This document shows, in pieces, positions 1 through 6,885 of a stretch of 14,054 bases of DNA. Both the position numbers and the translations under genes were made by a program. The notes below the pieces were generated by a model. The model had not been told where the DNA came from, searched no databases, and saw only the letters and a list, made by a program, of their open reading frames with translations. Location: assembly GCA_041645005.1 (NCBI GenBank), contig JBAZQW010000034.1:1-14054 (forward strand), written 5' to 3'. Positions within the stretch are counted from its first letter, which is position 1, and each line of letters begins with the position of its first letter. The DNA comes from Pelotomaculum_B sp041645005. GTDB taxonomy: Bacteria; Bacillota; Desulfotomaculia; Desulfotomaculales; Pelotomaculaceae.

Positions 1-8
1 AAGCTAAA

Positions 9-40
9 GCACCGGGTAGATTATTATTTCTACACGGTGC
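9..40 (-). terminator. Hairpin after etfA, probable terminator
   Basis: An imperfect inverted repeat with 12-bp arms (GCACCGGGTAGA against TCTACACGGTGC, one mismatch) encloses an 8-base AT loop. It lies about 65 bases past the etfA stop codon. In the minus direction it is followed by TTTAGCTT, a weak U-tract. I read it as the end of the marR-acd-etfBA transcription unit, though it could be a protein-binding palindrome. Confidence 0.5.
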
Positions 41-103
41 ATCTAAAATCTTACCCGTTTTGTAATTGGATTAGATGAATTAGTCGAGAAGAAGACTCCC
101 AGG

Positions 104-1123
104 CTATTGCCTATCCTCTTTTGCTTTCCTGATTTTTTTCAGCAATACGGGCAATAGATCTTTTACGTCAGCTACCACACCATAATCCGACACCTGGAAG
201 ACAGTCTCTTCAGGGTTGTTGTTGATGTTTATCACTACCCCACTGTCCTTCATACCCACCACGTGGTGGGTCGCTCCGGAAACGCCGAAACCGATGTACA
301 CTTTTGGCCGAACGGTTTTTCCGCTGACGCCGATAAGGGTGTGTTCACCCTTGGTCCACCCTTCATCCAGAGCCGGCCTGGTACAACCTACCGCTCCATT
401 CAATTCCCGACCAAGTTCTTCAAGACTCTGCCAAACTTCGGCGCTGCCTACACCCCAACCTCCGGCCAACACGATTTCAGCTTCTTCCAGGGGCAAACCA
501 ACCGGCTGCTCCTGCACTACCCGTAAAGCCTTCAAGGGTGATTCATAATGATCCAACACCGCAGCCGACTCCTCCATAATTACACCATGCGGCTCAGACT
601 CTTTTTCCGGCTTTTTAAACATACCCGGCTTTACGCTGGCTATTTGTGGCCGGGTATGGGGGCAAAGAATATCACCCAGGACCCGCCCGCCAAACGCTGG
701 AACCACCTGAACGAATTCTGCCTGTTCATTAAAATACAGATCAACACAGTGTGCCGCCAGGCCGGTTTCCAGTTTAGCCGCCACTGTAGCTGAAAGTTCG
801 CTGCCGCAGTAAGAAGCGCTGAACAGAACTATTGCGGGGGAATATTTCCGGATCAGGTTTTCCAGCACCACTGCGTAGTTATCGTTTTGATAAAGCGCCA
901 GTCGTGGGTCGTCTATTAAAAATACCCGGTCCGCGCCATAGGCAATAAGTTCGTTTCCAAAATCAATACCACTACCCATGACCACGGCAGAAACCGGTAA
1001 CCCGTCTTTTGCAGCCAGTTCCCTGGCTTTACCTAAAAGTTCAAAGGACACTTCATTAAGTCTCCCTTTAGCTTGCTCCGTGATAATCCAAACTTCACCA
1101 TGCTGTTTCTCCAAACGGTCCAC
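104..1123 (-). CDS. etfA: Electron transfer flavoprotein, alpha subunit
   Basis: EtfA forms a soluble heterodimer with EtfB and passes electrons from acyl-CoA dehydrogenases to the membrane quinone pool or, in some anaerobes, takes part in flavin-based bifurcation. The length of 339 residues is normal. The C-terminal FAD domain is clear: GVSGKTVRPKVYIGFGVSGA near residues 265-284, then a GMKDSG motif, a stretch of Asn residues and FQVSDYGVV near 310-320. It starts a few bases after the etfB stop, so the two are translationally close. The listed start is GTG, but a purine run (AGAGGGGG) abuts it. A TTG three codons on (base 1114) has better ribosome-site spacing and gives a protein beginning MEKQHGEVW. 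The gene is third in the unit after acd and etfB. Identity is secure; whether this ETF bifurcates cannot be told by eye. Confidence 0.93.
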   Translation of the reverse strand: MDRLEKQHGEVWIITEQAKGRLNEVSFELLGKARELAAKDGLPVSAVVMGSGIDFGNELIAYGADRVFLIDDPRLALYQNDNYAVVLENLIRKYSPAIVLFSASYCGSELSATVAAKLETGLAAHCVDLYFNEQAEFVQVVPAFGGRVLGDILCPHTRPQIASVKPGMFKKPEKESEPHGVIMEESAAVLDHYESPLKALRVVQEQPVGLPLEEAEIVLAGGWGVGSAEVWQSLEELGRELNGAVGCTRPALDEGWTKGEHTLIGVSGKTVRPKVYIGFGVSGATHHVVGMKDSGVVININNNPEETVFQVSDYGVVADVKDLLPVLLKKIRKAKEDRQ

Positions 1124-1128
1124 CCCCT

Positions 1129-1923
1129 CTAGCTCAACAAGCCTGCTGAATGCAGGACGACAATTATTTTTTCGGCAACCTTTTCAAGTTCACCATCAAG
1201 CATTTCAACCTTACGCCCAAGTGGGGGGGTATGCAAACTTCCGGGTTTCGTCGGTGAACCGGCTAAACCCACGACGGCAGGGTCAAGCTGCAAATCGTTC
1301 AATCCCCAGACAGTAAAAGGCTTTCCCTGGGCCTGTATTACACCCATCAGCGGAATGTACCGCGGTGTATTGATCTCTCTGACAACCCCTAGCACCATTG
1401 GCAGACGGCCCTCATAATCCATATAGCCATTTTCAATCTTAGTCTTTATCTTGAGGATGCCATCTTCCATTACCAGGGCCATCACATGGTTCAGGTGGGG
1501 AATTCCCAGCATCTCACCCAATTGGGACGGAACATGGGAAGTTCCTCCGTCAGCGCTTTCGGAACCGGCAAAGACAAGATCGAAATTCTCGATCTTCTTT
1601 AACCCGGTTGCCAGCGTCTTGGCAGTCACAAATGTATCTGCACCTGCAAAGAAACGGTCGCTTAACAGGTAAGCCTCGTCAACACCCATGGCCAAACCGT
1701 CTTTAAGCACCTCTTTTGCTCCGGGCGGAGCCATGCTAATCAGTATAACTTTGCCACCGTACAACTCCTTTAATTGTATGGCAGCTTCAATGGCATGCTT
1801 GTCTGTAGGATTAATTACCATAGGAATTTTATTGCGTTCGAGCAGTTTAGTTTCAGGATTTATAGTGATTTTATCGTAAGATTTAGGATCTGGAACCGGT
1901 TTAACACAAACTGCAATATTCAT
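1129..1923 (-). CDS. etfB: Electron transfer flavoprotein, beta subunit
   Basis: EtfB is the AMP- or FAD-binding partner of EtfA. The protein of 264 residues begins MNIAVCVKPVPDP, the family's typical start. It continues with INPTDKHAIEAAIQLKE, an AMGVDEAYLLSDR stretch, FAGSESADGGTSHVPSQ, and the REINTPRYIP segment near residue 190. The open frame continues 8 codons upstream to base 1947. I chose the ATG at 1923 because GGGAGG lies 8 bases before it and homologues start there. The usual DGDTAQVGPQ motif reads DGGTSHVPSQ here, a variant worth comparing across ETF groups. The gene lies 60 bases after acd and just before etfA, which points to acd as the ETF's electron donor. Confidence 0.94.
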   Translation of the reverse strand: MNIAVCVKPVPDPKSYDKITINPETKLLERNKIPMVINPTDKHAIEAAIQLKELYGGKVILISMAPPGAKEVLKDGLAMGVDEAYLLSDRFFAGADTFVTAKTLATGLKKIENFDLVFAGSESADGGTSHVPSQLGEMLGIPHLNHVMALVMEDGILKIKTKIENGYMDYEGRLPMVLGVVREINTPRYIPLMGVIQAQGKPFTVWGLNDLQLDPAVVGLAGSPTKPGSLHTPPLGRKVEMLDGELEKVAEKIIVVLHSAGLLS

Positions 1924-1983
1924 TATTAATATCCTCCCATGAGGCATGGTCGTTTAGATCTTCTCTTCTTGGACTAATGCCTG

Positions 1984-3123
1984 TTACTTTTTTAACTCGC
2001 TGCCAGCTATGACCAACTGCATAACGTGAGATGTACCGCCTGAAGGTATCGACGCTACCGCATCCCTCAGATAGCGGCCAACCGGATAATCGTATATGAC
2101 ACCGTAACCACCCATCAGATCTGTGGTCCGTTTGGCTGCATTAACAGCCGCTTCTGTTGTAAAGTATTTGGCCATGGCTACTTCGGGAGTACAGGGTAGC
2201 CCGGCATCCTTCATCCCGACCGCGTTGTAAGTCATCAGTCGTCCCGCCTCATAATCAATTCTGTTTTGAGCGATAATAAACTGAATATTGGTCAGCTTGG
2301 CCAGAGGTTTGCCGTAAATTATTCGCTCTTTGGAAAACTTTACGGAATCTTCCAAACAGGCTCGCAGAATCCCCAAACCAATCGCAGCCATTCCGGAACG
2401 ACCTACTTCACCTATCGTACCCAAGGCAATTTTGGCGCCATCACCAACTTTGCCGAGCACATTACCTTCCGGCACCTTCACGTTGTTCAGGACCACTTCA
2501 CCCAAGTAAGACCCCCGCAAGCCCGTCTTTTTTTCCTTGCGGCCGGGTGTACAACCAGGCGTATTCTCATCAATCACAACGGCAGATATCACGGGCCGGC
2601 CTTTTTCGTCCTCACCCGTCTTAACTGTTACAATATTGATGTCGGCACAGTGCGAGTTGGTGATGAAACATTTGCGTCCGTTCAAAATCCAGCAGCCATC
2701 TACAAGTTTGCCGGTAGATTTCTGCCCCGAAAAATCTGACCCGCCACCTTGTTCAGTAACTGCAAGACCTCCAACAGAGCCTGAACATAATTTTGGCAGG
2801 TACTTTTTCTTTTGCTCTTCATTCCCCCATGTTTGAATGGCAGCTACACCAAGGTGATGAGTCATCAGGGCCATGGCAAAACCAGCTGAGTAGCGGGCAA
2901 TTTCTTCTAGAATAATAGCTCTTTCGGTATAGCCCAGGCCTGTACCACCGTAAATGGCTGGTGTAAAAACGCCATTATAGCCTAACCGGGCAGTCATGCT
3001 CAACAACTCGACCGGGCAGGTGTCTTCTTCATCAATTTTGCCTGCAATAGGCGCAATTTCTTTCTCAACAAAATCTCTTACAACTTTCCTCAACAGTTCC
3101 TGCTGCTCGGAGAATTTTAACAT
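1984..3123 (-). CDS. Acyl-CoA dehydrogenase with unusual active site
   Basis: FAD-dependent enzyme that introduces a double bond into an acyl-CoA and passes electrons to ETF, here surely the EtfBA encoded next. The protein has 379 residues and standard three-domain architecture. The helical N-domain begins MLKFSEQQELLRKVVRDF, the FAD/substrate loop AVTEQGGGSD lies at 121-130, a beta domain follows at roughly 130-235, and the C-terminal domain contains LMGGYG at 336-341. The start at 3123 has GAGG 6 bases upstream; ATGs at 3129 and 3135 are also possible. The catalytic Glu is missing. The canonical YEGT motif reads SGGT (Gly362), and the alternative position used by isovaleryl- and long-chain enzymes (just before Arg242 in helix G) is Gly241. 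The substrate is unknown. An enzyme with a displaced base, or one acting on an unusual acyl-CoA, is possible. Confidence 0.9.
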   Translation of the reverse strand: MLKFSEQQELLRKVVRDFVEKEIAPIAGKIDEEDTCPVELLSMTARLGYNGVFTPAIYGGTGLGYTERAIILEEIARYSAGFAMALMTHHLGVAAIQTWGNEEQKKKYLPKLCSGSVGGLAVTEQGGGSDFSGQKSTGKLVDGCWILNGRKCFITNSHCADINIVTVKTGEDEKGRPVISAVVIDENTPGCTPGRKEKKTGLRGSYLGEVVLNNVKVPEGNVLGKVGDGAKIALGTIGEVGRSGMAAIGLGILRACLEDSVKFSKERIIYGKPLAKLTNIQFIIAQNRIDYEAGRLMTYNAVGMKDAGLPCTPEVAMAKYFTTEAAVNAAKRTTDLMGGYGVIYDYPVGRYLRDAVASIPSGGTSHVMQLVIAGSELKK

Positions 3124-3178
3124 ACCCATCCTCATCCCTTTCCAAGTTCTCACCTAAAAAACACTTGAAATTTATTCA

Positions 3179-3208
3179 ATTTTATGTAAAAACAATATAG
3201 TTTGTCAA
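3179..3208 (-). promoter_or_regulatory. Sigma-A-type promoter for acd-etfBA
   Basis: Reading the minus strand, a perfect -35 box TTGACA (3208-3203) is followed after 18 bases by TAAAAT (3184-3179), one mismatch from consensus. The predicted start is near 3172, leaving a leader of about 50 bases before the acd ATG. It implies that acd-etfB-etfA can be transcribed independently of the upstream marR gene. Confidence 0.65.
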
Positions 3209-3231
3209 CAAATTATTTATATGCAAACTAT
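3197..3231. promoter_or_regulatory. Inverted repeat over the acd promoter, putative MarR operator
   Basis: Two perfect 8-bp arms, ATAGTTTG at 3197-3204 and CAAACTAT at 3224-3231, flank an AT-rich spacer. Inside it a second small dyad, TTTGT-CA-ACAAA (3201-3212), lies directly over the -35 box. A repressor bound here would block RNA polymerase. The neighbouring MarR gene is the obvious candidate, but that assignment is inference from position. Confidence 0.5.
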
Positions 3232-3293
3232 TTAATTGTACTCGACCAAACGGAATGGTGTTAATCACCTGGAAGGAAAAGCGGCTACCGACG

Positions 3294-3719
3294 CTAAAAA
3301 CTGTTAATGTGTTCTGCAATGATTTCCAGAAAATGATTAAATTGTGCTTGCTCCTTCTGGGAAAAAATACTTAATACAAACTGGTTTGCTTCTTCTACAA
3401 CCTTTTCGATAGGGTTTCGCAATTGAAATCCTTTCTCCGTTAATACCACCCTAATAGCCCTTCGATCATTCGGATCAGGCACTCTCATTAATAGCTCTTT
3501 ATTTTCCATCCGATCAAGAATACCAGTAATTGTCGATCCATCTAAACTCAAATTATGAGCGATTTGAGTAGCAGTCAAGCCATCATTACCCCAAAGGCAA
3601 TTTAATATTCCATATTGAACTGGCGTAACACCAAACTCATCAAGCATATTTTTAAAATAACTAAAAACTGATTGCTGTGCTTTTGTTAGTAAAAAATTAA
3701 TACATTGATTATTCTCCAC
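3294..3719 (-). CDS. MarR-family transcriptional regulator
   Basis: Winged-helix regulator of 141 residues, normal for MarR. A dimerising N-terminal helix is followed by VTPVQYGILNCLW (31-43), the recognition helix region LTATQIAHNLSLDGSTITGILDRMENKELL (48-77) and the wing signature DPNDRRAIRVVLTEKG (82-97). It probably acts as a dimer that binds a ligand and releases DNA. The start is GTG at 3719. A GAGG lies 11 bases before it, a rather long gap, and no better start is visible. It lies 170 bases upstream of acd on the same strand. Inverted repeats both over the acd promoter and upstream of its own start suggest it controls the acyl-CoA oxidation genes and possibly itself, with an acyl-CoA or related metabolite as plausible effector (inference). 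Confidence 0.9.
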   Translation of the reverse strand: MENNQCINFLLTKAQQSVFSYFKNMLDEFGVTPVQYGILNCLWGNDGLTATQIAHNLSLDGSTITGILDRMENKELLMRVPDPNDRRAIRVVLTEKGFQLRNPIEKVVEEANQFVLSIFSQKEQAQFNHFLEIIAEHINSF

Positions 3720-3774
3720 TATAATCCCATCCTCATATCCACATCAGATTCATTCTCATGATTCATATCAATAT

Positions 3775-3820
3775 ATTCAAACAAATGGAAGCGTTTTTCT
3801 CATAAAGGATTTATTTGAAT
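3775..3820. promoter_or_regulatory. Inverted repeat upstream of marR
   Basis: Arms ATTCAAACAAAT (3775-3786) and ATTTATTTGAAT (3809-3820) are complementary at 11 of 12 positions, with a 22-base spacer. The repeat lies between the 3' end of the 255-residue gene and the marR start. It has too little GC to be a convincing terminator. An autoregulatory operator is possible. The motif ATTTGTT near it also occurs at the acd promoter. Confidence 0.3.
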
Positions 3821-3832
3821 GAGTTTATCATA

Positions 3833-4600
3833 TCAAAGTGTAAAAGAAGGTTCATTTGCCAAAGACTCGATTAGCTCCTTTGCCAGTTTTTCCTCCTCTG
3901 GTTCACCGCTGATAACGAGCCATACCGAGCCTTCCGCCCCACAAACACCGCCCCCCGCTACAAGTTTGGCGGTTGCGCCGGTAAGCATAGAAATGGCCTC
4001 GATTTCGCTGACAACCTCACCTGGAACCGGCAGGAGCCTTGCCCCGTGAGCTCCCGGCTCGTTGAGTTTTGCAGCCAGCTCATCAAGATTGCCTGAAATC
4101 CGCTTCTCCAATCCAACCGGCAGAAGCAGGCGCACCCGCCTTCCGACAACAGCCTGCAAAGAAGCCCCTATTGTGCCGCCCCGGCGATCACCGATGAGAA
4201 TAGCAGCCCGCTTATGCAACGGGTCTATAGAATTTGCACCTTTCAAGATAACGTCGCCTTCCTTCAGGTCGTCGACAACATCGAAAATGGTATTTCCCTG
4301 CCGCCATTCTCCTTTAACAATTACCACATCACCGGGAAACCCTGTTTCATCCGGAAGCCTGCCCGTTTCAGTCGCGGGCATGTGGGGAGGAAGCGTTATG
4401 CCGCGAAAAAACCGCCGCCGGCTAAATCCTTTTGATTGGCCGGCCAGCGTCAGTACCTCCTCGGCAACGTAGCCGTTTGTGGTTCCCGCAATAATGACAA
4501 TAGTCCCGGAGCGGAGTGCCGCTTGGATAGCTGGATGAGCAGCCACTGCCCTGGCAATTAATCTTTTGCCTGCAGCTGTTGTAAGAACGACCTGGAACAT
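3833..4600 (-). CDS. Protein of unknown function, 255 residues
   Basis: I cannot name this family. The sequence looks well ordered and soluble, with no signal peptide or membrane segment. The N-terminal part reads like an alpha/beta nucleotide- or sugar-binding fold: VVLTTAAGKRLIARAVAAHP, then a hydrophobic strand with a GTTNGYVAEE loop (residues 32-48). That loop faintly recalls the substrate loop of NagB/RpiA/DeoR-type proteins (weak inference). The middle holds GDVVIVKGEWRQG, then FDVVDDLKEGDVILKGAN near 105-122, then GDRRGGTIGASLQAVVGRRVR. The C-terminus holds GGGVCGAEGSVWLVISG. The start ATG has GAGGG 6-7 bases upstream. It begins 29 bases after the menG-like gene stop on the same strand, so the two are probably cotranscribed. 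A role linked to that methyltransferase is possible but unproven. Confidence 0.85.
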   Translation of the reverse strand: MFQVVLTTAAGKRLIARAVAAHPAIQAALRSGTIVIIAGTTNGYVAEEVLTLAGQSKGFSRRRFFRGITLPPHMPATETGRLPDETGFPGDVVIVKGEWRQGNTIFDVVDDLKEGDVILKGANSIDPLHKRAAILIGDRRGGTIGASLQAVVGRRVRLLLPVGLEKRISGNLDELAAKLNEPGAHGARLLPVPGEVVSEIEAISMLTGATAKLVAGGGVCGAEGSVWLVISGEPEEEKLAKELIESLANEPSFTL

Positions 4601-4629
4601 GATCTTCCCTCTTTCCTTTCAAAAATTAA

Positions 4630-5355
4630 TTAACTTGGTTTCTTTCCCTCTACTATTGCCACTACTCCACCACATAAGTTCAGATAACGAGTTTCAACTA
4701 ATCCGGCTTTTGCAAATATACCGGCTAACTCTTTTTGATGCACAAAAACCTTTGCTGAATCATGGAGATAATCGTAAGCCTTTTTATTGCCGGAGAATAG
4801 CTTCCCCATAGCAGGAATTACCTTGTCAAAACACAGCCAGTATAATTCCCTGAAAACCGGTGTCATTGGCTGAGCCATGTCCAGTGATATTACCTTTCCT
4901 CCCGGTTTAACAACACGTACCATTTCCCGAACTGCTTCAAAAATATCAGGAACATTGCGTAATCCCCATCCTACCGTCGCACAATCAAACACATTATCTT
5001 CAAACGGTAAGCGCATGGCATCTCCCTGAATAAACTGTATGCTGTCCTTAAACTCAAAGTCCCTTATGTTTTGCCAGGCGACATCTATCATGTTTTCTGA
5101 AAAGTCCAGCCCTGTTATTCTTCCCGCCGAACCTGCTGCCCGTGCCTGTTCCATCGTCAGCATCCCAGTTCCGCAGCAGACATCCAGACCTATTCCACCT
5201 TCTTTTAGTTCAGAGCGTTTAACCACCAGCCTTCGCCAAGACTTATCTAAACCAAAGGTCATAAGTGTATTCATCAAATCGTAGTTCTTGGCTATAGAAT
5301 TAAACGTTTCTTGAACGTACTTCGCCTTACTCTCTTTACCGGGTAAATTAGCCAA
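4630..5355 (-). CDS. menG: UbiE/MenG-family methyltransferase
   Basis: Class I S-adenosylmethionine methyltransferase of 241 residues, most likely the C-methyltransferase that finishes menaquinone (demethylmenaquinone to menaquinone). Family hallmarks are YVQETFNSIAKNYDLMN (13-29), SAM motif I LDVCCGTG (57-64), GLDFSENM (82-89), GDAMRLPFEDNVFDCATVGWG (111-131) followed by LRNVPD, and VVKPGGKVISLDM (148-160). The end GGVVAIVEGKKP matches the usual GxVAIHxGxKP closing motif. The start is TTG at 5355, chosen because GGAGG lies 8 bases before it. No other menaquinone genes are visible, so the substrate could be a different quinone-like compound. The 255-residue gene follows in the same unit. Confidence 0.85.
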   Translation of the reverse strand: MANLPGKESKAKYVQETFNSIAKNYDLMNTLMTFGLDKSWRRLVVKRSELKEGGIGLDVCCGTGMLTMEQARAAGSAGRITGLDFSENMIDVAWQNIRDFEFKDSIQFIQGDAMRLPFEDNVFDCATVGWGLRNVPDIFEAVREMVRVVKPGGKVISLDMAQPMTPVFRELYWLCFDKVIPAMGKLFSGNKKAYDYLHDSAKVFVHQKELAGIFAKAGLVETRYLNLCGGVVAIVEGKKPS

Positions 5356-5381
5356 AAAGCTATCCTCCAGTCGTCGCAGCC

Positions 5382-5450
5382 TTATTCCTTACTAATTATA
5401 TATCCGCCATCTACAGGAATAACAGCGCCTGCTATACTTGAATTTAATTG
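5382..5450 (-). pseudogene. C-terminal remnant of a short-chain dehydrogenase
   Basis: The minus-strand frame ending in TAA at 5384-5382 reads NSSIAGAVIPVDGGYIISKE. This is the closing segment of classical short-chain dehydrogenase/reductases (ItGavipVDGGy). Only about 20 residues remain. Upstream codons (5450 onward) do not continue the family and no start is present. It sits 27 bases before the menG-like gene on the same strand, so an SDR gene probably once preceded menG and was deleted. Confidence 0.6.
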
Positions 5451-5484
5451 CCTTCTTTTCCAATTAGATTTGTTCTTTTTGTAG

Positions 5485-5508
5485 GTCCGGATTTATCCGG
5501 ACTTTTTT
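5485..5508 (+). terminator. Strong rho-independent terminator without an obvious gene
   Basis: A perfect 8-bp stem GTCCGGAT/ATCCGGAC with a two-base TT loop in the minimal drawing is followed by TTTTTT, the classic plus-strand intrinsic terminator layout. All genes on both sides are minus-strand, so its client is not visible. It may belong to a lost gene or a small RNA. The hairpin has a sister copy after the 4Fe-4S gene at 12085-12102. Confidence 0.6.
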
Positions 5509-5520
5509 AATCAACCAGGT
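5502..5520 (+). repeat. 19-bp exact repeat, copy 1
   Basis: The sequence CTTTTTTAATCAACCAGGT here is identical to 7152-7170. In this copy it includes the T-run of the terminator. In the other it spans the stop codon and last codons of the truncated HNH gene. A chance 19-base match in 14 kb is unlikely, even allowing for the T-run. Confidence 0.6.
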
Positions 5521-5600
5521 TTTAAAAGGTTTTCCTTTTAGTTCACTGTACAGCCTCTGTAAAAACCTACTGATTAATAATACCCTATAATATATAATTT

Positions 5601-6494
5601 TTAGGATAATTGTTTTTTCAACTTATGAATTAAAGATGTCATATCGGATGGCAGAGGGGCCTCCAGTCGCATGTGTTCCTTGGTGACAGGATGGTTAAAC
5701 TCCAGACGCCAACTATGTAAGGCCTGACGATGTATCAGATCCATACTGCCCCCGTATAGATCATCTCCCATTAAGGGATGGCCGAAATGTCTCATGTGAA
5801 CTCTTATTTGGTGGGTACGTCCAGTTTCTAACCGCATTTTGACCAGACTGCCGCTGGCGAAACGATGTATTACGGTAAAATGAGTGACCGCTTCTTTACC
5901 CTGAGATGTTACTCCAAAGATAAGGGAGCCATCATCGAGTCGACCGATAGGGAAATCAATTATTCCAGAATCCATAGTTATTCTGTTATGCACCACTGCC
6001 AGGTATTCCCTCCGGTACATACCGTTTTTCATTTGCCCGGAAAGCTGATGACAGATGTAACTGCTTTTGGCGATCAGGATAACTCCAGAAGTATCTTTAT
6101 CCAACCGGCTGACCGCTCTGAATTTACTGTTATGTCCTTGTAGCTGCCAATGGTAAATAACGCCGTTAGCCAAGGTGTTCAGAACATGATATGAAAGCGG
6201 GTGTACCAGCATATTGAATGGTTTGTTCACTACCAGGATGTGTTCATCCTCAAAGAGAATATCGAGTGGTATATCCTGGGGTATTACCGGTTGATCATCA
6301 TCCTGAAAATTTACCCGTATTAAATCACCTTCTTGCACCAGCGAATTTAAACGAACTGTTTGCTCGTTCACCATAAGTCCGGCACAGCGTTTAATCCTTC
6401 GTATTTCACCACGGGAAAATTTCAGATGGGTCTTGAGTATCTGTGAGACCTTCTGATTATCATTATCTTTTGTTACCCTGTACTCGATGTGCAT
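5601..6494 (-). CDS. RluA-family rRNA/tRNA pseudouridine synthase
   Basis: Isomerises specific uridines to pseudouridine in structured RNA in the cytoplasm. The protein has 297 residues. The N-terminal S4-like RNA-binding segment (about 12-62) contains QKVSQILKTHLKFSRGEIRRIK and ends GDLIRV. The catalytic domain opens with ILFEDEHILVVNKPFNMLVHP (79-99) and has the signature SRLDKDTSGVILIAK (129-143), with Asp132 as the expected nucleophile. It then has LETGRTHQIRVHM and GHPLMGDDLYGG. It resembles the RluD/YjbO/YlyB group, but the target uridine cannot be predicted. The ATG at 6494 has a GGAG about 13 bases upstream, which is loose spacing. It appears monocistronic, flanked by gene remnants on both sides. 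Confidence 0.92.
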   Translation of the reverse strand: MHIEYRVTKDNDNQKVSQILKTHLKFSRGEIRRIKRCAGLMVNEQTVRLNSLVQEGDLIRVNFQDDDQPVIPQDIPLDILFEDEHILVVNKPFNMLVHPLSYHVLNTLANGVIYHWQLQGHNSKFRAVSRLDKDTSGVILIAKSSYICHQLSGQMKNGMYRREYLAVVHNRITMDSGIIDFPIGRLDDGSLIFGVTSQGKEAVTHFTVIHRFASGSLVKMRLETGRTHQIRVHMRHFGHPLMGDDLYGGSMDLIHRQALHSWRLEFNHPVTKEHMRLEAPLPSDMTSLIHKLKKQLS

Positions 6495-6537
6495 ATTAAT
6501 TTAGTAACTCCGTTCATTTGACGAAAATGCCAAAGAG

Positions 6538-6705
6538 TCAACAACAATCAGCTGTTCCGCTAATTTCACACAATGCTTCCGGAACTAATTCACACGCCAT
6601 TACATTTTCATCAGGAATATTATGTGTATGTTTGATGCCGAAATTAACAGCAGCTTTAAAACCAAATCTATGGTAAAAAGCACCATCCCCGCAATTGAGG
6701 ACGTC
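6538..6705 (-). pseudogene. C-terminal remnant of a GNAT acetyltransferase
   Basis: The minus frame ending in TGA at 6540-6538 reads GDGAFYHRFGFKAAVNFGI, then KHTHNIPDENVMACELVPEA, then LCEISGTADCC. This matches the last 50 residues of YhbS-type GNAT N-acetyltransferases (GDPxYYxRFGFxPA, PDExFMxxELxPGAL, SGTV). The acetyl-CoA-binding core and start are gone. Upstream codons to about 6730 stay open but are not recognisable. The stretch 6495-6885 holds this remnant and AT-rich sequence with an A/T palindrome at 6805-6826. Confidence 0.6.
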
Positions 6706-6885
6706 TCGAAGATCTCCATAGCTATCCCTCCCCCGAGAAGTATTGAACTCTCATTAGAAATTATATTTTCGCATGGCATATCCTTCCCTGTTCCGAAAAT
6801 GCTTATGGTTTTTTTAAAAAATCCATTAATAGGTTTTTTAATGTGCCTGTATTTTGGTCATTATAAACCTTGAGGAGGTGTCAAA

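Noticed and set aside
216..793. Several plus-strand open frames opposite etfA
   Set aside because: They lie antisense to a highly conserved EtfA frame, have no ribosome sites and show no family motifs.
2266..2836. Plus-strand frames of 157 and 99 codons opposite acd
   Set aside because: Antisense to the acyl-CoA dehydrogenase with its clear FAD motifs; composition mirrors the minus-strand codons.
4062..4472. 136-codon plus-strand frame opposite the 255-residue gene
   Set aside because: Arg/Ser/Pro-rich shadow composition and no ribosome site; the minus-strand gene has a good start and an operon partner.
5505..5600. Minus-strand frame reading RFLQRLYSELKGKPFKTWL and onward between rluA and the terminator
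   Set aside because: About 40 open codons with protein-like composition, but no start, no ribosome site and no family I recognise; it also runs through the terminator hairpin. Possibly another gene scrap, not supportable.
6622..6873. 83-codon plus-strand frame
   Set aside because: Overlaps the GNAT remnant on the opposite strand; no ribosome site and low-complexity hydrophobic end.
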